Assembly: GCA_964036045.1 (NCBI GenBank)
Contig: OZ038381.1
Span: 143,539,596 to 143,603,595 of the forward strand
DNA length: 64,000 nucleotides
Direction of reading: 5' to 3'
Source of the DNA: Eutreptiella sp. 'Long Island Sound 2002'
Lineage: Eukaryota; Euglenozoa; Euglenophyceae; Eutreptiales; Eutreptiaceae
Below, one piece after another: positions 7,986 through 19,665 of the stretch (positions are counted from its first letter, which is position 1; every line of letters begins with the position of its first letter). Made by a program: the position numbers and the translations under genes. Below the pieces are notes generated by a model. That model saw only the letters and a program-made list of their open reading frames with translations, had not been told where the DNA came from and did not search any database.

Positions 7986-10795
7986 TACGCCGTGGTTCCT
8001 CCATGTACGCTGAACCTAGATGTTCACGTTGTACTCCCTCCATGTATACCTCCTCATCACGGCGCCGGCGGCTGCGTTCAGCAGCCTCCCGTCGTACACC
8101 ACGCAGCGGGCCAATGCCGAACTCCTCCAGGTCTTCCTCGCCTCCGCCGACATCCCACTCAACGTCCCCTCCGGGGACCTCGTGTCTGAGTCCACCGTAT
8201 CGCCCCCCAACCATTGGGAATGGCTCTGGGACTGGTGCGGGCTGTCGGGGGCGTACGGGTGTGTGCGGTGGAGCACGGCGGTTGTGGTACTCCGCACTGA
8301 GCCACTCGTCACGCCACTCTTCACTGCCACTGCCGGGCGGCATGCGCTCGTCACGGCGGCCTGCGTTGTGATGAGGTCGGGCGCTGAGAGAGGGGGCACT
8401 GGCGCTGGGGCGACTCCTGGGGGCTCTGCCGGGGGCGTGGGCTCTGCCTCGACCTGCTCCCGATCCCCAGCCGTCGTCCGACGAGCCGGATTCCCGGGGT
8501 GGGGAGTCGCTGCCTACGCTCTCCCTGCCTTCCAGCCTGTCCAACCTCTGCTGCAGGCCGCTGATGACCTTGTTCAGCAGCCTGGTCTCGCCCCTGGCAA
8601 TGTGCAGCTCCCTCTGGGCGGTGGTGGCAACCTTGGCGATCTTGACCATCTCTGTCTTGGCGATGTCCAGCTCCTTCTGTGCGCCCGCGGCGACCCTGGC
8701 GATGCGGATCATCTCGCTTTTCCCCGTTTCTACCTCGCGCTCGGGGGCCTGGACCCTCCTGCGGACCTAGACGATCCATCGCCAGGTGGCCTCCGGGTCA
8801 TCATCTCCCCATGGGCCGCCGGGGTCCCCAGGGGGTCCCCCAGGGGGGCCTCCGGTCGGCCCGCCCGGTCCGGGGGGTCCTCCCCCGCCAGGTGGTCCGC
8901 CTCCGGGGGGTCCACCTGGTGGACGTCCTCCAGGGGGTCCTGACGGGCCTCCGCCAGGGGGTCCCGGTGGGTCTCCGCCGGGTTGCCTCGGTGGGTCCGA
9001 GGATGGGGGCTTCTCCGCGTAACCAAAGTCCATGTCCTCATCCTCGTGCATGTCGCCCCACCTGGTCGTCTCGGTCTCCCACGCGGTAGACTCGGAGCTC
9101 CGGTAGGGAGGGGGGAGATCCTCACCCTCACCCTCCGGCTCCATGGAAACGTCTCCGCCTCCTCCGCAAGCGATTCCCCGGCGATGTCGGCGGTCTCGTC
9201 CGTCCCCATCGCTGGCGGTGGAGGAAGGGGTCGGAGTCGTAGGGATGTCCGCCCGCTGGCCTCCGTGCCCTCTCGGGGGTCTTCCCCTTACCCCTCCTTC
9301 GTCGGTAGGCGGTGGGGCCACTGTCCCCACTGCTGCCAGTGTCGTCCTCCTCCAGGTCCAGCTTCATCTTGGAGGAGGCGTCTCCTTCGAAGAGCTTTCG
9401 AAGGGTCTCCAACCTGGATCCTCCCGGGGGTGTCTCGCGCTGAAGTTTGGCCTCCGCCTGCTCCATTGCGGCAGCCGTGGCTGCGGCAGCTCCCCTTTCG
9501 GCCTCTTCTCGGGCACGGGCAGCCTCGGCTTCCCGAGCCCGTTGCAGCTAAGCCTTCTCAGCGTCGAACGCTGCCAGCTCCGCCTCCGTCTTGGCCCTCT
9601 CCTCAGCGACCTTCCGTCGCGCGGCCTCGATGGCGTCCCCCCGGGCAGCGTCCGCTTGGGCCTTGGCCGTTGCTTCGGCGTGGGCCCTTTCCTCCGCCTC
9701 CTTCCTTGCCCTCTCTTGGGCAAGCACCTCTTCCAACGCTTTCACCTCGGTCTCCTCACGGGCAATGGCCTCCTGGGCGGCCGCCGCTTCCTGCGCGGCT
9801 GCCGCCACCTGACTCCTGACCCGGGCAGCCGCTGCTTCCTGTGCAGCTGCGGACGTGACTCCTGCCGCAATGGCCGCCACGGTCGAGGCATGGAAGGCCA
9901 TGCCTCTGCCCCACTCTGCAGCCTCCTCCTGGGCGATGCCGACGGCGCCCTCCACGGCAGCGTTCTTCTGTGTAGCCCGTTGCCAGGCAACCGGAAGGTT
10001 GCAGGGCACCCAGCAGACAACCTCGCAGGCGCGGGCCACGTCCCTTTGGTCGGGAGCGACGCTGCTGCTGGAGCTGGCCTGGTTGGCCAGCATCCTCCCC
10101 CGGTCGGCCGACTCCACGTCGCTGCTGGGGCCTGACTTCCTCAGGTGCAGCTGACAGGGCTTGGCCTTGGCCTTCTTGGCGACTTCAAGGAAGTCGCCAA
10201 GGGTGGTGTGGCCGGGGTGGTGACCGCCACTGGCCCGTTGGGGGCTCGGGGCTGGGGTTCCGCCCTTGGTCTCGTTCTCCGCGGCTGGGGCGGTTTTGGC
10301 GGCCAGAGATTCCTGGTACTCCCGCCATTTCTTGTCCCGCTTCTTGTCCCCGGCGGATCGCTTCTCCTTCCCAGGGGACGCGCTGCTGTTGCTGCCCTGC
10401 AGCGTACGCTCGTCCCCTGGTTCTCGGAAGCTCTTTTCGATCATGTCCCACATAGAGACGTTGATCGTAGCGCCCGACGGGTACTCGCTGGGGTTCTCGT
10501 CATCCTCAATCCCGTCGGGGCGCAGCCCTTCGACGGGCCTGTCCGCGCGGGTCCAGACCCTCCAGCGCTCCTGGCGGAAGCGGTAGGCGTATCCTTCTAC
10601 CCGCAGCCAGTCTTCCACTGCCTGCAGGCGGTCGGCGCCCATATCCTTGCGGAGCTCGAAGCTCCCGGGCATGCCGCCTTCGCACTGGGGGTTGCTGTGG
10701 CGGTAGTGCTGCCCCCACACCAACCCACGCAGTAGGTACACAGCATGGGGGTGGGGCAGCGGCCAGGTCTCGCCCGCCTCCTGCCAGTTCACCAT
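7986..10795 (-). pseudogene. G1 gag N-terminal region: coiled coil and PPG-rich linker
   Basis: From Met 10795 the protein starts MVNWQEAGETWPLPHPH. It runs into a long Ala/Glu/Arg coiled coil (roughly 10080-9450), then an acidic stretch (GDMHEDEDMDFGY) and a Pro-Gly-rich collagen-like tract (about 8990-8800). A second coiled coil follows with an 11-residue rhythm (EMIRIARVAAGAQKELDIAK) and a serine/arginine-rich tail. The coiled coil is cut by TAG 9548-9550 and the Pro-Gly tract is followed by TAG 8767-8769, both with obvious coding on each side. At least two frameshifts lie near 9130-9260. I recognise no enzyme domain. Position and frame make it the front of Gag. Confidence 0.65.
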
Positions 10796-11163
10796 CGGCG
10801 CTCGTTCCCCTCAATGGACTAGTCCTGGGGGTGGCTGTTGACCCGGTTGTTGCGGTCCACTCTATCTACAGGGCTGGGACCCAGACGCCCGATGGTGGTT
10901 GTGGAGGTGGGTGATGTAGCTGGGAGTGCGGCCGGTACTGGTCGGCCGGCGGAACTCGCTGACGTCGGAGCTCCGGTCGCTACACCTCCTTCACGGACTC
11001 GGCGCTGTTGCTGACGCTCGGGGCGATGCTCCGGGTGGCGCTGCGAAGCCGGTGCTGCTCGGGGCTCAGGCGGCCCCGAGTGGCACGCGAGGGATGGGTA
11101 ACCCCGCGGCGGTGAAACGCTTTTGACGCTGCGGCAGACACGCACAAGCAAGCAGGCAGGCAA
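10796..11163 (-). other. G1 leader region upstream of gag
   Basis: A 114-codon open frame (11163-10819) of low-complexity Pro/Arg/Ser composition precedes gag. It may be translated leader or just GC-rich open sequence. I could not see a primer-binding site or an LTR edge, and the partner LTR is outside the window. Confidence 0.3.
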
Positions 11164-14100
11164 AGCACTGCGCTCACAGGGGCATCCTCATGCTCATGTC
11201 ATGTGACAAAGCGTTTGAGGGTCCTTTGCCACTCGGAAACAAGGGAACAAAAGGATGTACAGCAACACATCAGGATATGTACACATGGGGCGAAGACTGG
11301 AATGGGGTAAGGGCATAACAGGACAATAGACACTCGGTCCGGACTCATATCCCCATCCCAGGTCCGACCCTCTCAGTGGCTGGCAGGGGCGGGGGCTCAA
11401 ACACAACCCATGCCCTGCTCAGTCCGGACCCTGAAACCCTGCCAATGGGGGAGGGTGTCCCGCCCAGCCACAGGCGAGTTCCTGGGAACCAAGGAGCTCT
11501 AAGGCCAACCGACAGTGACTCCCTATGCTCCCTTGACAGCAGGTCTCAACTCCCTTTTGAGCCAGAGATGAGGCCCCGCCATTATCCCCTAGGAGTTGGT
11601 AGCTGAAAATGGGCTGTTTCAGCCCAAACTGATATTAGCTCGAAAAACTCCAAAATTGACCCCTCGTCTGGACCATCCAGAGGTAGGGACGAGGCAACTG
11701 ACTCTATGCCCCCCAGTACACACTTCCTGGAGCCCTCACCCAACCTGGCTACCTCAGACTCCCCGGCATCAGGGCGCCACGGTTTCGCCTCATGGGCATG
11801 GAGATATGGGACCGCCAACTGACCACATGGGGGGCCAAAATTGGGGTCCCAAAAAGGGGTCATTTTGGCTGCTCAAAATTAGCCAAAATCGAAGGTATCC
11901 CCATTGGTATATCTCCACGCCAGCTCGGTGATCTGATCCACCATTCCATATGCGATCTACTGGGAGTACAACAAAGACTCACATGTACTTGGCTCTCAAG
12001 GATCTCCATGGGCCTAGGCGTGGTGATGACCCCAACTGGTTCCACAACTGCCAAAATGGCAAAATCGGCCGTCTCGGGCGACCGTCCAGGGTAAGAAAAC
12101 CTTGGCGATCTTGTCGCGCCAAGCCTTGTTTCACGACCCTTGATATCCGCTTTGGTCCCATGCCCTGGGCTATGACCTGCTGTCACACTGGCTGCTTACT
12201 GTTCATCGAGGGGATGAACACGCGGATGGGGGAGAAAGCAGCATGCGGTGCAAAGGGGGGGATCATGGATCGCATCAAAAGTTGAAAAACTCCGGATGAG
12301 CCGGAGGAGCAAATACGAAACTCAATGGTGTTTAACCCTTGGTCATATGGTGCAATAATTGCCCCTTCCCTCCGGCTAGGTCCCTTGCCCCATGGAGATA
12401 TGGTAGTTCCAATATGCCATACAATGGCAAAAACAGCGAAATTTGGCCAAAATGGCCCGCACTCATGATTCCATATCTCCATGGCCACGGCGAGGATATT
12501 TCCAACCAAAGATGCTATAGAGACATGGGACTTAGGTCCCAATATATGCCACTTGCCAACCCTCATGGTCGCCTCTAGCTTTTTTTCCCATTGGTGGGAA
12601 AATGACACACAAATGGGGCAGAATGGCAACATACCCCAAATGGGGTGACTCACAACTCTCCCTTCAAGAGGAGAGGCCACATGGGGAAACACCCCATTCG
12701 ATGCGGGTTTATGTGCCCTCTCCGATTCGCCCTTACCCTTGGTCAAGTGGCGCACGCAACCTCGGGCCGAACATTAAGGGAGAGACGGGGTTGGTGACCA
12801 TTCTGGGCAAAACGGCCAAAATTCACCCAAAAGTGGTGACTCGAAAAATCGTATCTCCGTATCACAAGAGAAATGAGCCTCGGGCCTTTGCATGGATGCA
12901 ATCCGAAGCTTTGCTTCCCTTTTGCAACAGGGGTTGGGGTTCAAAGCATAATGGAGGCATTTTTAACACCCCAATCCTTGAAGCACACTATTTATGGGAA
13001 AAAGTGCATATATCGGCAATATTGGTATGTACATATCTTTGGGTCATTGAGGAACAAAAATATGAGTAAACATTTTTGGAGTAGGCCCATAGTAGGTGCC
13101 TCCAAATATGCACACTATGGTTAGATTGTCTCCGCCCACTCATGTCATTAGTGTTAGCATATGAGCGTGTGTGCAAAGAGGCAGCTTGGCACACGTGCTC
13201 ACAAGACGACATTATATAAAATGGAAGACAAGGTTGCAAAAATCAACCAAGCCATCCACGATGTTCTTCGTGGTCTCTACTTTACATGTTGTCTTGGTTC
13301 AGGGCTCAACTCCCCATATGCTTCGAGTACGAGCCTCGAAGATTGGCCATTTTGGCCTAATTTTCGACCAAAATATGCCCTTTTTCAAAAAATGAGTTTT
13401 GGTACGCATTGAATTGCGTGGAGCCATCGTCGGGTTGGCTCGAAAAACAAAAATGGCCTGGGGCTTTTGGTCTTGTGAGCATCGTGTTCGGTTATTAACG
13501 TGCATGCTCACAAGGCCACAAAGTTAGCGTTTGCCACGCAAACGACTTGGGTTTACAACACCCATACGCTGCCTAAAACATCCCTATTGCCCTCCTTCCC
13601 ATGCAAAGTGATTTCTCCACGTGAAAGGGGCATGAATGAAAGGCATAGGGGAGAAATGTGGGGTTCCGTCCGAAATCATGGTCCTTGAGAACCATGAGTT
13701 CGAGCAATAGACGGAAAAGCCTGCGCGCTGATTTTCTCTCAGACGCAACGGCGAAAAATTCTGGTGAACATACCAGATGAAAGTACAAGAAAAACCCTCT
13801 AGATCCAGTCCTTAAGTTCCTTTAGAACCTCAAAGGTACTGGAGAAAAATCCCACACAAAACCCGCCGCGGAGAAGCGACGAAAGCGCGCGAACAGGCGA
13901 CAACAGGCAACAATGTCACGACAGTTAGAAATCGCGGTAGAAATCGGGTATTTCACCGATTTCTAACCGGAAATCGACCAAGACAGTAAAATTATGGTAT
14001 TTCTACATCGATTGAATGGTTAGGGATCGGATTCCGGATCCCGCGGATCAGAGAACAGGGATATCCCGCTGACAGCCGGTGTCAACGGCTTCCGCACGGT

Positions 14101-14224
14101 TATGACGGCTCACAGGCCTCTGGGCCATGGGCCATAGGTTCTGGGTACCGCTTCAGTTGCTCTTCCCTTTTTCCTGTTTCTTCATACGCCCCATGGTTTC
14201 AGGGGGTAGTTCATCCTCCCAGTC
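11164..14224. other. Non-coding stretch with dispersed short motifs
   Basis: I see no gene on either strand. The base composition falls to near 50% GC. Two motifs recur in both orientations between about 11790 and 13400: a CCATATCTCCATGG-like sequence (near 11800, 11910, 12000, 12392, 12470, 12850) and a GGCCAAAATGGCC-like sequence (near 11835, 12050, 12450, 12810, 13345). The segment could include an LTR of G1 or be unrelated repeat sequence; no boundary was found. Confidence 0.4.
13924..13967. repeat. Short inverted repeat (hairpin)
   Basis: GTTAGAAATCG at 13924-13934 is exactly inverted as CGATTTCTAAC at 13957-13967, leaving a 22-base spacer that itself contains TAGAAATCGG. Function unknown. 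Confidence 0.6.
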
Positions 14225-14918
14225 CTAGCGACCGTGTTGGGCATAGTGAAGGGAGTATACCAGAGGTACCTCAGGATCGGAAAGAGTCATTTCTTCATCA
14301 TCCTCCTCGGACCATATAGACATTTTCCCGGTCCTCTTGAGGAGTTCCACGCGGGTGCGTCGCTCGATACCCTCCGCCTTAGCCCATAGAACCTTGTTGG
14401 AGATCCTGTACATCGTACCAAGGAACGGGCATGTTGTTAGGTGAGGGTTTAGCGCCAGGTACGTGATCTGTAGGGCCATCTGTGGCCTGCATGGAGAAAA
14501 CAGCGTGGTCATGGGACCCGCCATGAGTGGACTCCCCAACGTCCACCTCATCCATAAGCAGCTGCGCTAGAAAAGCGCTGTACTTCAATGTCACCCTCTC
14601 TTGGTCAACCGGGGGTATAGCACTGGCAATATCGCTGAGGCGGTCGTCAGGATCAGCCAAGGGCGTGGAGACTACTGGCCCTCCTGCTCATCGGAGCACT
14701 CACCACTCGTAGTAGTGACCGAAGAGTACTCTGATCTTTTCTTGAGATCCAGGAGGGCAAGGCCTCTGTTTTCGGCCATCAAATCCCTGAGTACGACCTG
14801 TTCCAGGTCACTCACAGGTACGGGGTTTAGAGAGCCATCTAACAGGAAACTGCCCCATTCAGGGGCGGGCATGGTCTCTTGAGAGTCCTCAGGGACTTAG
14901 GTTGGACCATTGGGGAGT
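14225..14918 (-). pseudogene. G2 pol linker, C-terminal remnant
   Basis: Three short minus-strand segments in shifting frames are plainly parts of one protein: PAPEWGSFLLDGSLNPVPVSD, then SDIASAIPPVDQERVTLKYSAFLAQLLMDEV, then RVELLKRTGKMSIWSEEDDEE ending at TAG 14225-14227 and followed by DWEDELPPETMGRM. The piece lies downstream of the G2 methyltransferase-like segment, where an RT lead-in would be. Homology stops near 14150, so RT and everything after it is missing here. I recognise no catalytic motif. Confidence 0.5.
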
Positions 14919-15353
14919 TCAGTTCTTCCCACTGTTATACGGTCCAACTGTGGCACCCCCGTCAGGGGTGCACAGGACCACTCTCGCTCCTTCAAGGGCG
15001 ATTTTTGTTAGCACCTTAGCGAGTTGAGAGAATGAGGGGTTAGCATAGCACAACCCCATTGGCTTCCAATAGAAGCGGTAGGCGTTATTAAGATATCTTG
15101 AGCAATAGAGCTGCATCATGTGCTCCTCTTTACTCGCGAACAATTCCACCCGACCTTCATTCAGGTCTAACTGCAGGGCTGGCCAGTCCATTTTCCAAGA
15201 CGGGACGCACCAACTGATAGTCTTCAGTTCGATAAGACCGGTTCACGTAGCGCAGACCGGATTCTTTTCGTTTTGACAGCTCCATGGAAACAGAGATAAG
15301 GCCACTGCCAAAGGCGCAGTGAAGGGCATGGGGATGTTGCGTAGACAACAGTT
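14919..15353 (-). pseudogene. G2 protease end and Dam-like methyltransferase segment
   Basis: The first part (near 15385-15350) holds IVIGTDFL, the second conserved strand of a retroviral-type protease. Next comes ESGLRYVNRSYRTEDYQLVRP. From about 15180 the protein reads VELFASKEEHMMQLYCSRY, YWKPMGLCYANPSFSQLAKVL and ALEGARVVLCTPD. Segment order (F-A strand, N-P-x-F loop, V-V-L strand) resembles phage-type N6-adenine methyltransferases, whose catalytic loop is NPPF or DPPY. Here it is NPSF, one C-to-T step away. A frameshift joins 15191 to 15348, and a small deletion sits in the protease. Confidence 0.55.
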
Positions 15354-15635
15354 TTACCTTGGGGTTACGGCACAGAAAATCTGTGCCGATGACAATGTCA
15401 CCTGCTCGTCACCTGGACACACGGTCACACCGACACCCCCCAGGGAATGGATGGTCCGACCATCCCCAACCCTTATGGCCACGGTTTTGGTTTTTGTGAT
15501 CTTTGCCTGTTTCAGCAGTCTGCAAGCCACGATTGAAAGTGTAGCGCCCATGTCTAAGACAGCCTTGTGGACCTTGTCACCAATTTTCACAGTGATCCAG
15601 AAAACCAAATCCTCATCCTTGGAGCCGCTCCCCTA
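15354..15635 (-). pseudogene. G2 aspartic protease, altered active site
   Basis: The frame after TAG 15633-15635 reads GSGSKDEDLVFWITVKIG, then KAVLDMGATLSIVACRLL. The retroviral-type active-site loop is normally DTGA; here it is DMGA. Next is RVGDGRTIHSLGG, a flap-like segment. After GDEQVT the frame shifts and roughly ten residues appear to be missing before IVIGTDFL. The enzyme would have processed the G2 polyprotein; this copy is probably dead. Confidence 0.7.
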
Positions 15636-16658
15636 TCCCTCTTCAGGGAACTTGACCTCAACCCCAGCGGCCTGCAGGCACTTAGAGTGCCAATTTAGGC
15701 GGGGCTTCTTGGCGTTCGCGCAGCTCTTGTCCGCGCCACCAGCGCTGGGGGTGGAGGGGGCTGGCCGCTTTCTCCCGACGGCTCACCCTTGGGTGTGGTC
15801 TTGGGTGCTCCTCTTCCACCAGCAGGGGGGGGGGGCTGAGGACATTTGTCCTCCAGGGTTACCCTTACCCTTAAAGCCCGCAGGGTTAGGCCCCCCCCGT
15901 TCGGCTCCTCCGCCCTTACCGGCGGTCTTACGCCATTCCTCTTTCGCTTTCTCATGTTTTTCGGATTCGCGGCGTTTGATGTTGCATACATCTTCAGAAC
16001 GCCTCCTCTTGCCGCAATATCCGCACGTTATCGTACAGCCGAAATAGTCTTGGTGCTTTACCTCCTGACCATCTTTAGTTTTCTGTGTGCGCTTCAGCTG
16101 GAGCATGCACGCACTTCGCCCATCACAGTTGGGCTTGTGGCAGGGTTCACCCTTATCGTCCGAAAGACAACAGTAGAAAAGATTGGGGGCCCTTTTACCT
16201 TTGGAGGGGGCAGTCCCAGTCAAGTACTTCAACTGCCCACCACGGCCCTTCCCAGGGTTGGAGCGGGGTTGAGGCGACCTCCCTCCAAGGGACTTCTCAG
16301 CAGGGGCCTCCCTTCGCAGATGTTTGCGCAGATACTTGTCCATGTGGGAGTCATTCTCCCTCTCAATGGCCAATTCCATTAGCAGATCGACTAGGTCATC
16401 GTAAGAGTGTGTCCGAGTTTTCCTGTCGGACGTCTCTCTGCAGTTCTCCCATGTCTTGGTAGGAATCTTCCCCTCAAGCCACAGATGAGACTCAGTAGGC
16501 CCATAGGACTAGGGGTTCATGCGCCCCATGAGCTCTTCCGACTGCGCCACGAACTTGGAGATGCGCGCAGCTGTGGGGAATTCGGGAAGAGGAGGCAGCT
16601 CGTCAATCTCCGTCCGGACACTCAGGTCCATTTCATGAACTGGATACATTTGCTCCAG
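15636..16658 (-). pseudogene. G2 gag, C-terminal half with Cys-rich region
   Basis: On the minus strand the frame starts inside the target-site duplication (LEQMYPVHEMDLSVRTEIDE) and reads LPPLPEFPTAARISKFV, then TAG 16509-16511, then SYGPTESHLWLEGKI and LAIERENDSHMDKYLRKHL. A Cys-rich part follows (CCLSDDKGEPCHKPNCDG) and then CGYCGKRRRSEDVC. The last fits a C-x2-C-x4-H-x4-C zinc knuckle except that the His position is Arg. It continues exactly the gag that stops at 26868, which proves the two halves were one gene before LINE A inserted. I remember similar proteins from dinoflagellate genomes, unverified. Confidence 0.75.
16641..16658. repeat. Target-site duplication, left copy
   Basis: TGGATACATTTGCTCCAG matches 26868-26885 (TGGATACGTTTGCTCCAG) at 17 of 18 positions. 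It flanks LINE A. Confidence 0.85.
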
Positions 16659-18637
16659 TCTCCACCATCCGCGAGCATGTGCCCAGGGTCTTCAACTGGG
16701 AACAGCGGCGCGCCATCGAACACGACCCCTTCAGCATCTCAGAACTGCAACGCGCCCTGGACCGCCTGAAAAAGGGGGTTGTGCCCGGCGTCGAGGGTTT
16801 ACCGGCCGAAGCGTACCAACGCCTCACCCTGCCTGTCAAGCGCCGCCTGGCAGCCCGCCTGTGGGACGTCATCACGGGCACCACGCCCATCCCCCCTGAG
16901 TGGGCCAACCTGGTCCACCCCCTCTACAAGAAGGGGGACTGGGCGCAGCCAGGGGACTGGTGGCCCATAGTCTGCGCCACCACCGAGGTCAAGCTGGTGT
17001 GGACGCTCATCCTGGGCCGCATCGCACCGGCGGTCTTCGCCCACGTGCCCGCCAGCATGTGCGGAGCCATGGCGGGCAGGTCCCCCCAGGAGGCCATCTT
17101 CCTCCAGGACACCGCGCTGGACATGAACCCCTACGAGATGATCGTCGCCACCCTCGACGTCCAAGGCGCGTTCCCCCACGCCTCACACCGGCTCCTCACG
17201 GAGGTATGGGATGCCATGGGCCTCCCATTCCTATCCTTCATGAACGGGTACATCCAGACCCGGCTCTACGCCGTCATGACAGCGGCAGGCCTCATCCCCT
17301 GGACCGGCACAGACAGTGGGGTCCCCCAAGGTGGCGCTGAGGGCCCCTTCCTCTACCTCCTCGTCACCCTACCGCTGGCATTCGAGCTAGCACGGGTATA
17401 CCTGGGGTACGCCCCATACCCACTACGGTCCCCCCTCATCAACTTCGCTAACGACAACCTCCTAACTACGGCCACCCGCCACCGCGACCCTGAGAACGCA
17501 GGGCTACCCACGACCACCGAGCAAGCGTCCGCCATTCCCCAACTCACCACAACCTACCTGGACGCCCACCAGCTCCTGGTGCAAGCCCGGAAATCGGTCG
17601 GGCTAGCCGACACGGGGACCCCCACCCCCCACATCCGGAAAGGTGAACCCCTACACCTGGAGGACACCACAGTCCGCCTGGGAGTCACACAGGACACATG
17701 GCACCACCACATCACACTCCCAAGCAAGCTGGAAGGGCGCCTCGCCCGGCTACCCCACCTTGCCAGGAGGGACCTCCTGTCTACACAGGGCCTGGCATAC
17801 TTCATGGAAGCGGTGCTCAACGCAGCCGTCGGGTACCAAGCACTGCACCTCCCACACCCCCAAGACGCCCTACACCACGCCGTACAGCAAGTGACGAAGG
17901 CATTGGCGCAACACGGAGGCACGCCCAGGTCTTTCCCCAAGGAGGCCATGATGGCCCACTGGCGCTACTACGGGGACAATACAGGCGCCCTAGTCGACAT
18001 GGCCTATGCCAAACACGCAGCGCACCTCCTACACAGGGTGACACACAACCACCAACCCCAGGTTCGCGAGGCGGCAGCCATACGCATAAAAGAAGCGCAA
18101 ATGGTCCGCAACACCTGCCCCCGGTGGATACTGGCACAACACGGTGTCCCCACCTCTGTGGGCACCGGCATCTGGGCCCAGCTGCAACTTCTCTTAGTGC
18201 ACCACAAGCACGCCATCCTGACGAACTACCACTGCGATCAACAGGGGCCACCCGTGGCCACGCACACCGACATCCACCAACACCCGGCAGGCGAGGTGGA
18301 CACCCTGCGCCTCGTGGGAGCCACCATCACCATAGTATACATCACCCCAACGCAGATGAAGATCATGGCCCAGTACAACGCCCACCACGCCCTTTTCCTT
18401 TCCGACCCGCAATGGCCAGCACGCCGCGTCTTCCAAGCGTACCTCCGCGCATGCGCTACGAAGGCGTGGCGCGAAATGCCAGGGCCCAAGGACATCAACA
18501 CGGCGTACAAGGCTTTTCGGCGCCAGCACCCCCGACCCTGCCTGAGCGAGCACGAGGCCCCCAACGACGGCACACGACGCAGGAGGATCCCACCTCGTCA
18601 GCCGAAGGCTGGACACCACCCATCATCCTGCTACTAG
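16659..18637 (+). pseudogene. LINE A reverse transcriptase
   Basis: Open from the truncation point through Met 16679 to TAG 18635-18637. RT motifs are VHPLYKKGDWAQPGDW, IVATLDVQGAF (motif A, intact Asp), DSGVPQGGAEGPFLYLL (motif B) and LINFANDNLLT (motif C). Motif C in LINE C is FADD; here it is FAND (near 17443-17454), removing one of the two catalytic aspartates by a GAC-to-AAC step. The thumb region HLPHPQDALHHAVQQVTKAL matches LINE C. The true frame leaves this ORF near 18560 by a frameshift, so the last 25 codons are out of frame. Confidence 0.9.
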
Positions 18638-19665
18638 CACCAAACAGCCACAAACACGCTACCTGCCCTGTCCAGCAACACCATACCCCCTGGTCCATCC
18701 CCAAACAGAACGCCCCGGAGACCGATGTACCACCGGTCAGACACAGTGACCAGGGCATACCGCGAACGTGCTGGCACTGCGGCCCGGCAGCCCTCGAAAC
18801 TCTGTGGCCCCTGCTACACCTCATCTCCACCCGCTACCACACCCCCACCGCCGCCACCACCGCCGACCAGCAGGCATGGCTCTCCCCCGGGTCTCACACG
18901 GTACCCCCGGACCACCCAGCACACGTAGCCTGGACTCGAACGCCCACGGCGACACGGACATTCACCAACGAGCGGGCAGACCCGGACAGCGTGGCCATGG
19001 AGTACGACCGCTGCGACCCACCCCGCGCAGGACCTCAGGAGGCACCCATGCGCCCCCTACAGCACAAATGCACCACTCTCCGCGGCAACAAAGACGACAG
19101 GGAACGGGGACAGACCATCACGTGCGAGAAGTTCTACCCCAATACGGGATACCTCTTCCACCTGATGTACGCGTATATCACCCAGGGGCGCCCAGACAGA
19201 GGCCTCCTCCGCCTCACCCCACGAGCCCAGGCCATCATCACCCAGGGGATAGGCGTCTATGCGGCGCCGCTACTGCAACCCACGCAAATCACCACCAGAA
19301 CCGCCCAAGGGAACCCCGTCTACATCTATCACCCCACAGCAATTGCCCGCCTACCCATACCCAGCGACACCGACATCATCTACTTCGCTGACGCATCCGG
19401 CACCCAGCAACGCACCCCCACGGTCCGTTGCGCCTCCGTGCGCATCACCCGGCGCGCGGACGACCTCCACGTGGAACACCACACCGGGGCCACCATCTTT
19501 GGGGCGTCCTCCCACGGCGAACTACGCACCCTGGCGGACGCCGTCACCGCCACACCACCGGCGGCAACGATCCAGCCCCGCAACATCTGGGTATTCGTGG
19601 ACGCCACAGTCGACATCCACCTCACCACATGCCTCGCTGACCTGCCCCTCCACAGGGGGCTCTAA
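18560..19665 (+). pseudogene. LINE A post-RT region and RNase H, first part
   Basis: This is the same protein continued in another frame (the open frame that ends at TAA 19663-19665). It includes PPIILLLAPNSHKHATC, then RTCWHCGPAALETLWPLLHL (a CxxC pair also present in LINE C), TGYLFHLMYAYITQGRPDRGL, and the start of RNase H: DIIYFADASGTQ (first Asp), GASSHGELRTLADAV (Glu) and WVFVDATVDIH (Asp). LINE C keeps the frame open at the TAA. Confidence 0.8.

Noticed and set aside
8780-9022. Collagen-like or antifreeze-like protein from the Gly-Pro-Pro frames at 8786-9022
   Set aside because: The plus-strand frame is the complement of the Pro-Gly-rich linker of G1 gag, whose minus-strand frame connects with coiled-coil gag sequence on both sides.
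3348-9550. Nuclear code with UAG as glutamine
   Set aside because: Attractive because many in-frame TAGs fit Gln. However, the 1737-codon intact ORF2 of LINE C has none, and TGA and TAA interruptions also occur, so mutation of CAG, CAA and CGA is simpler. Kept only as a finding to test.
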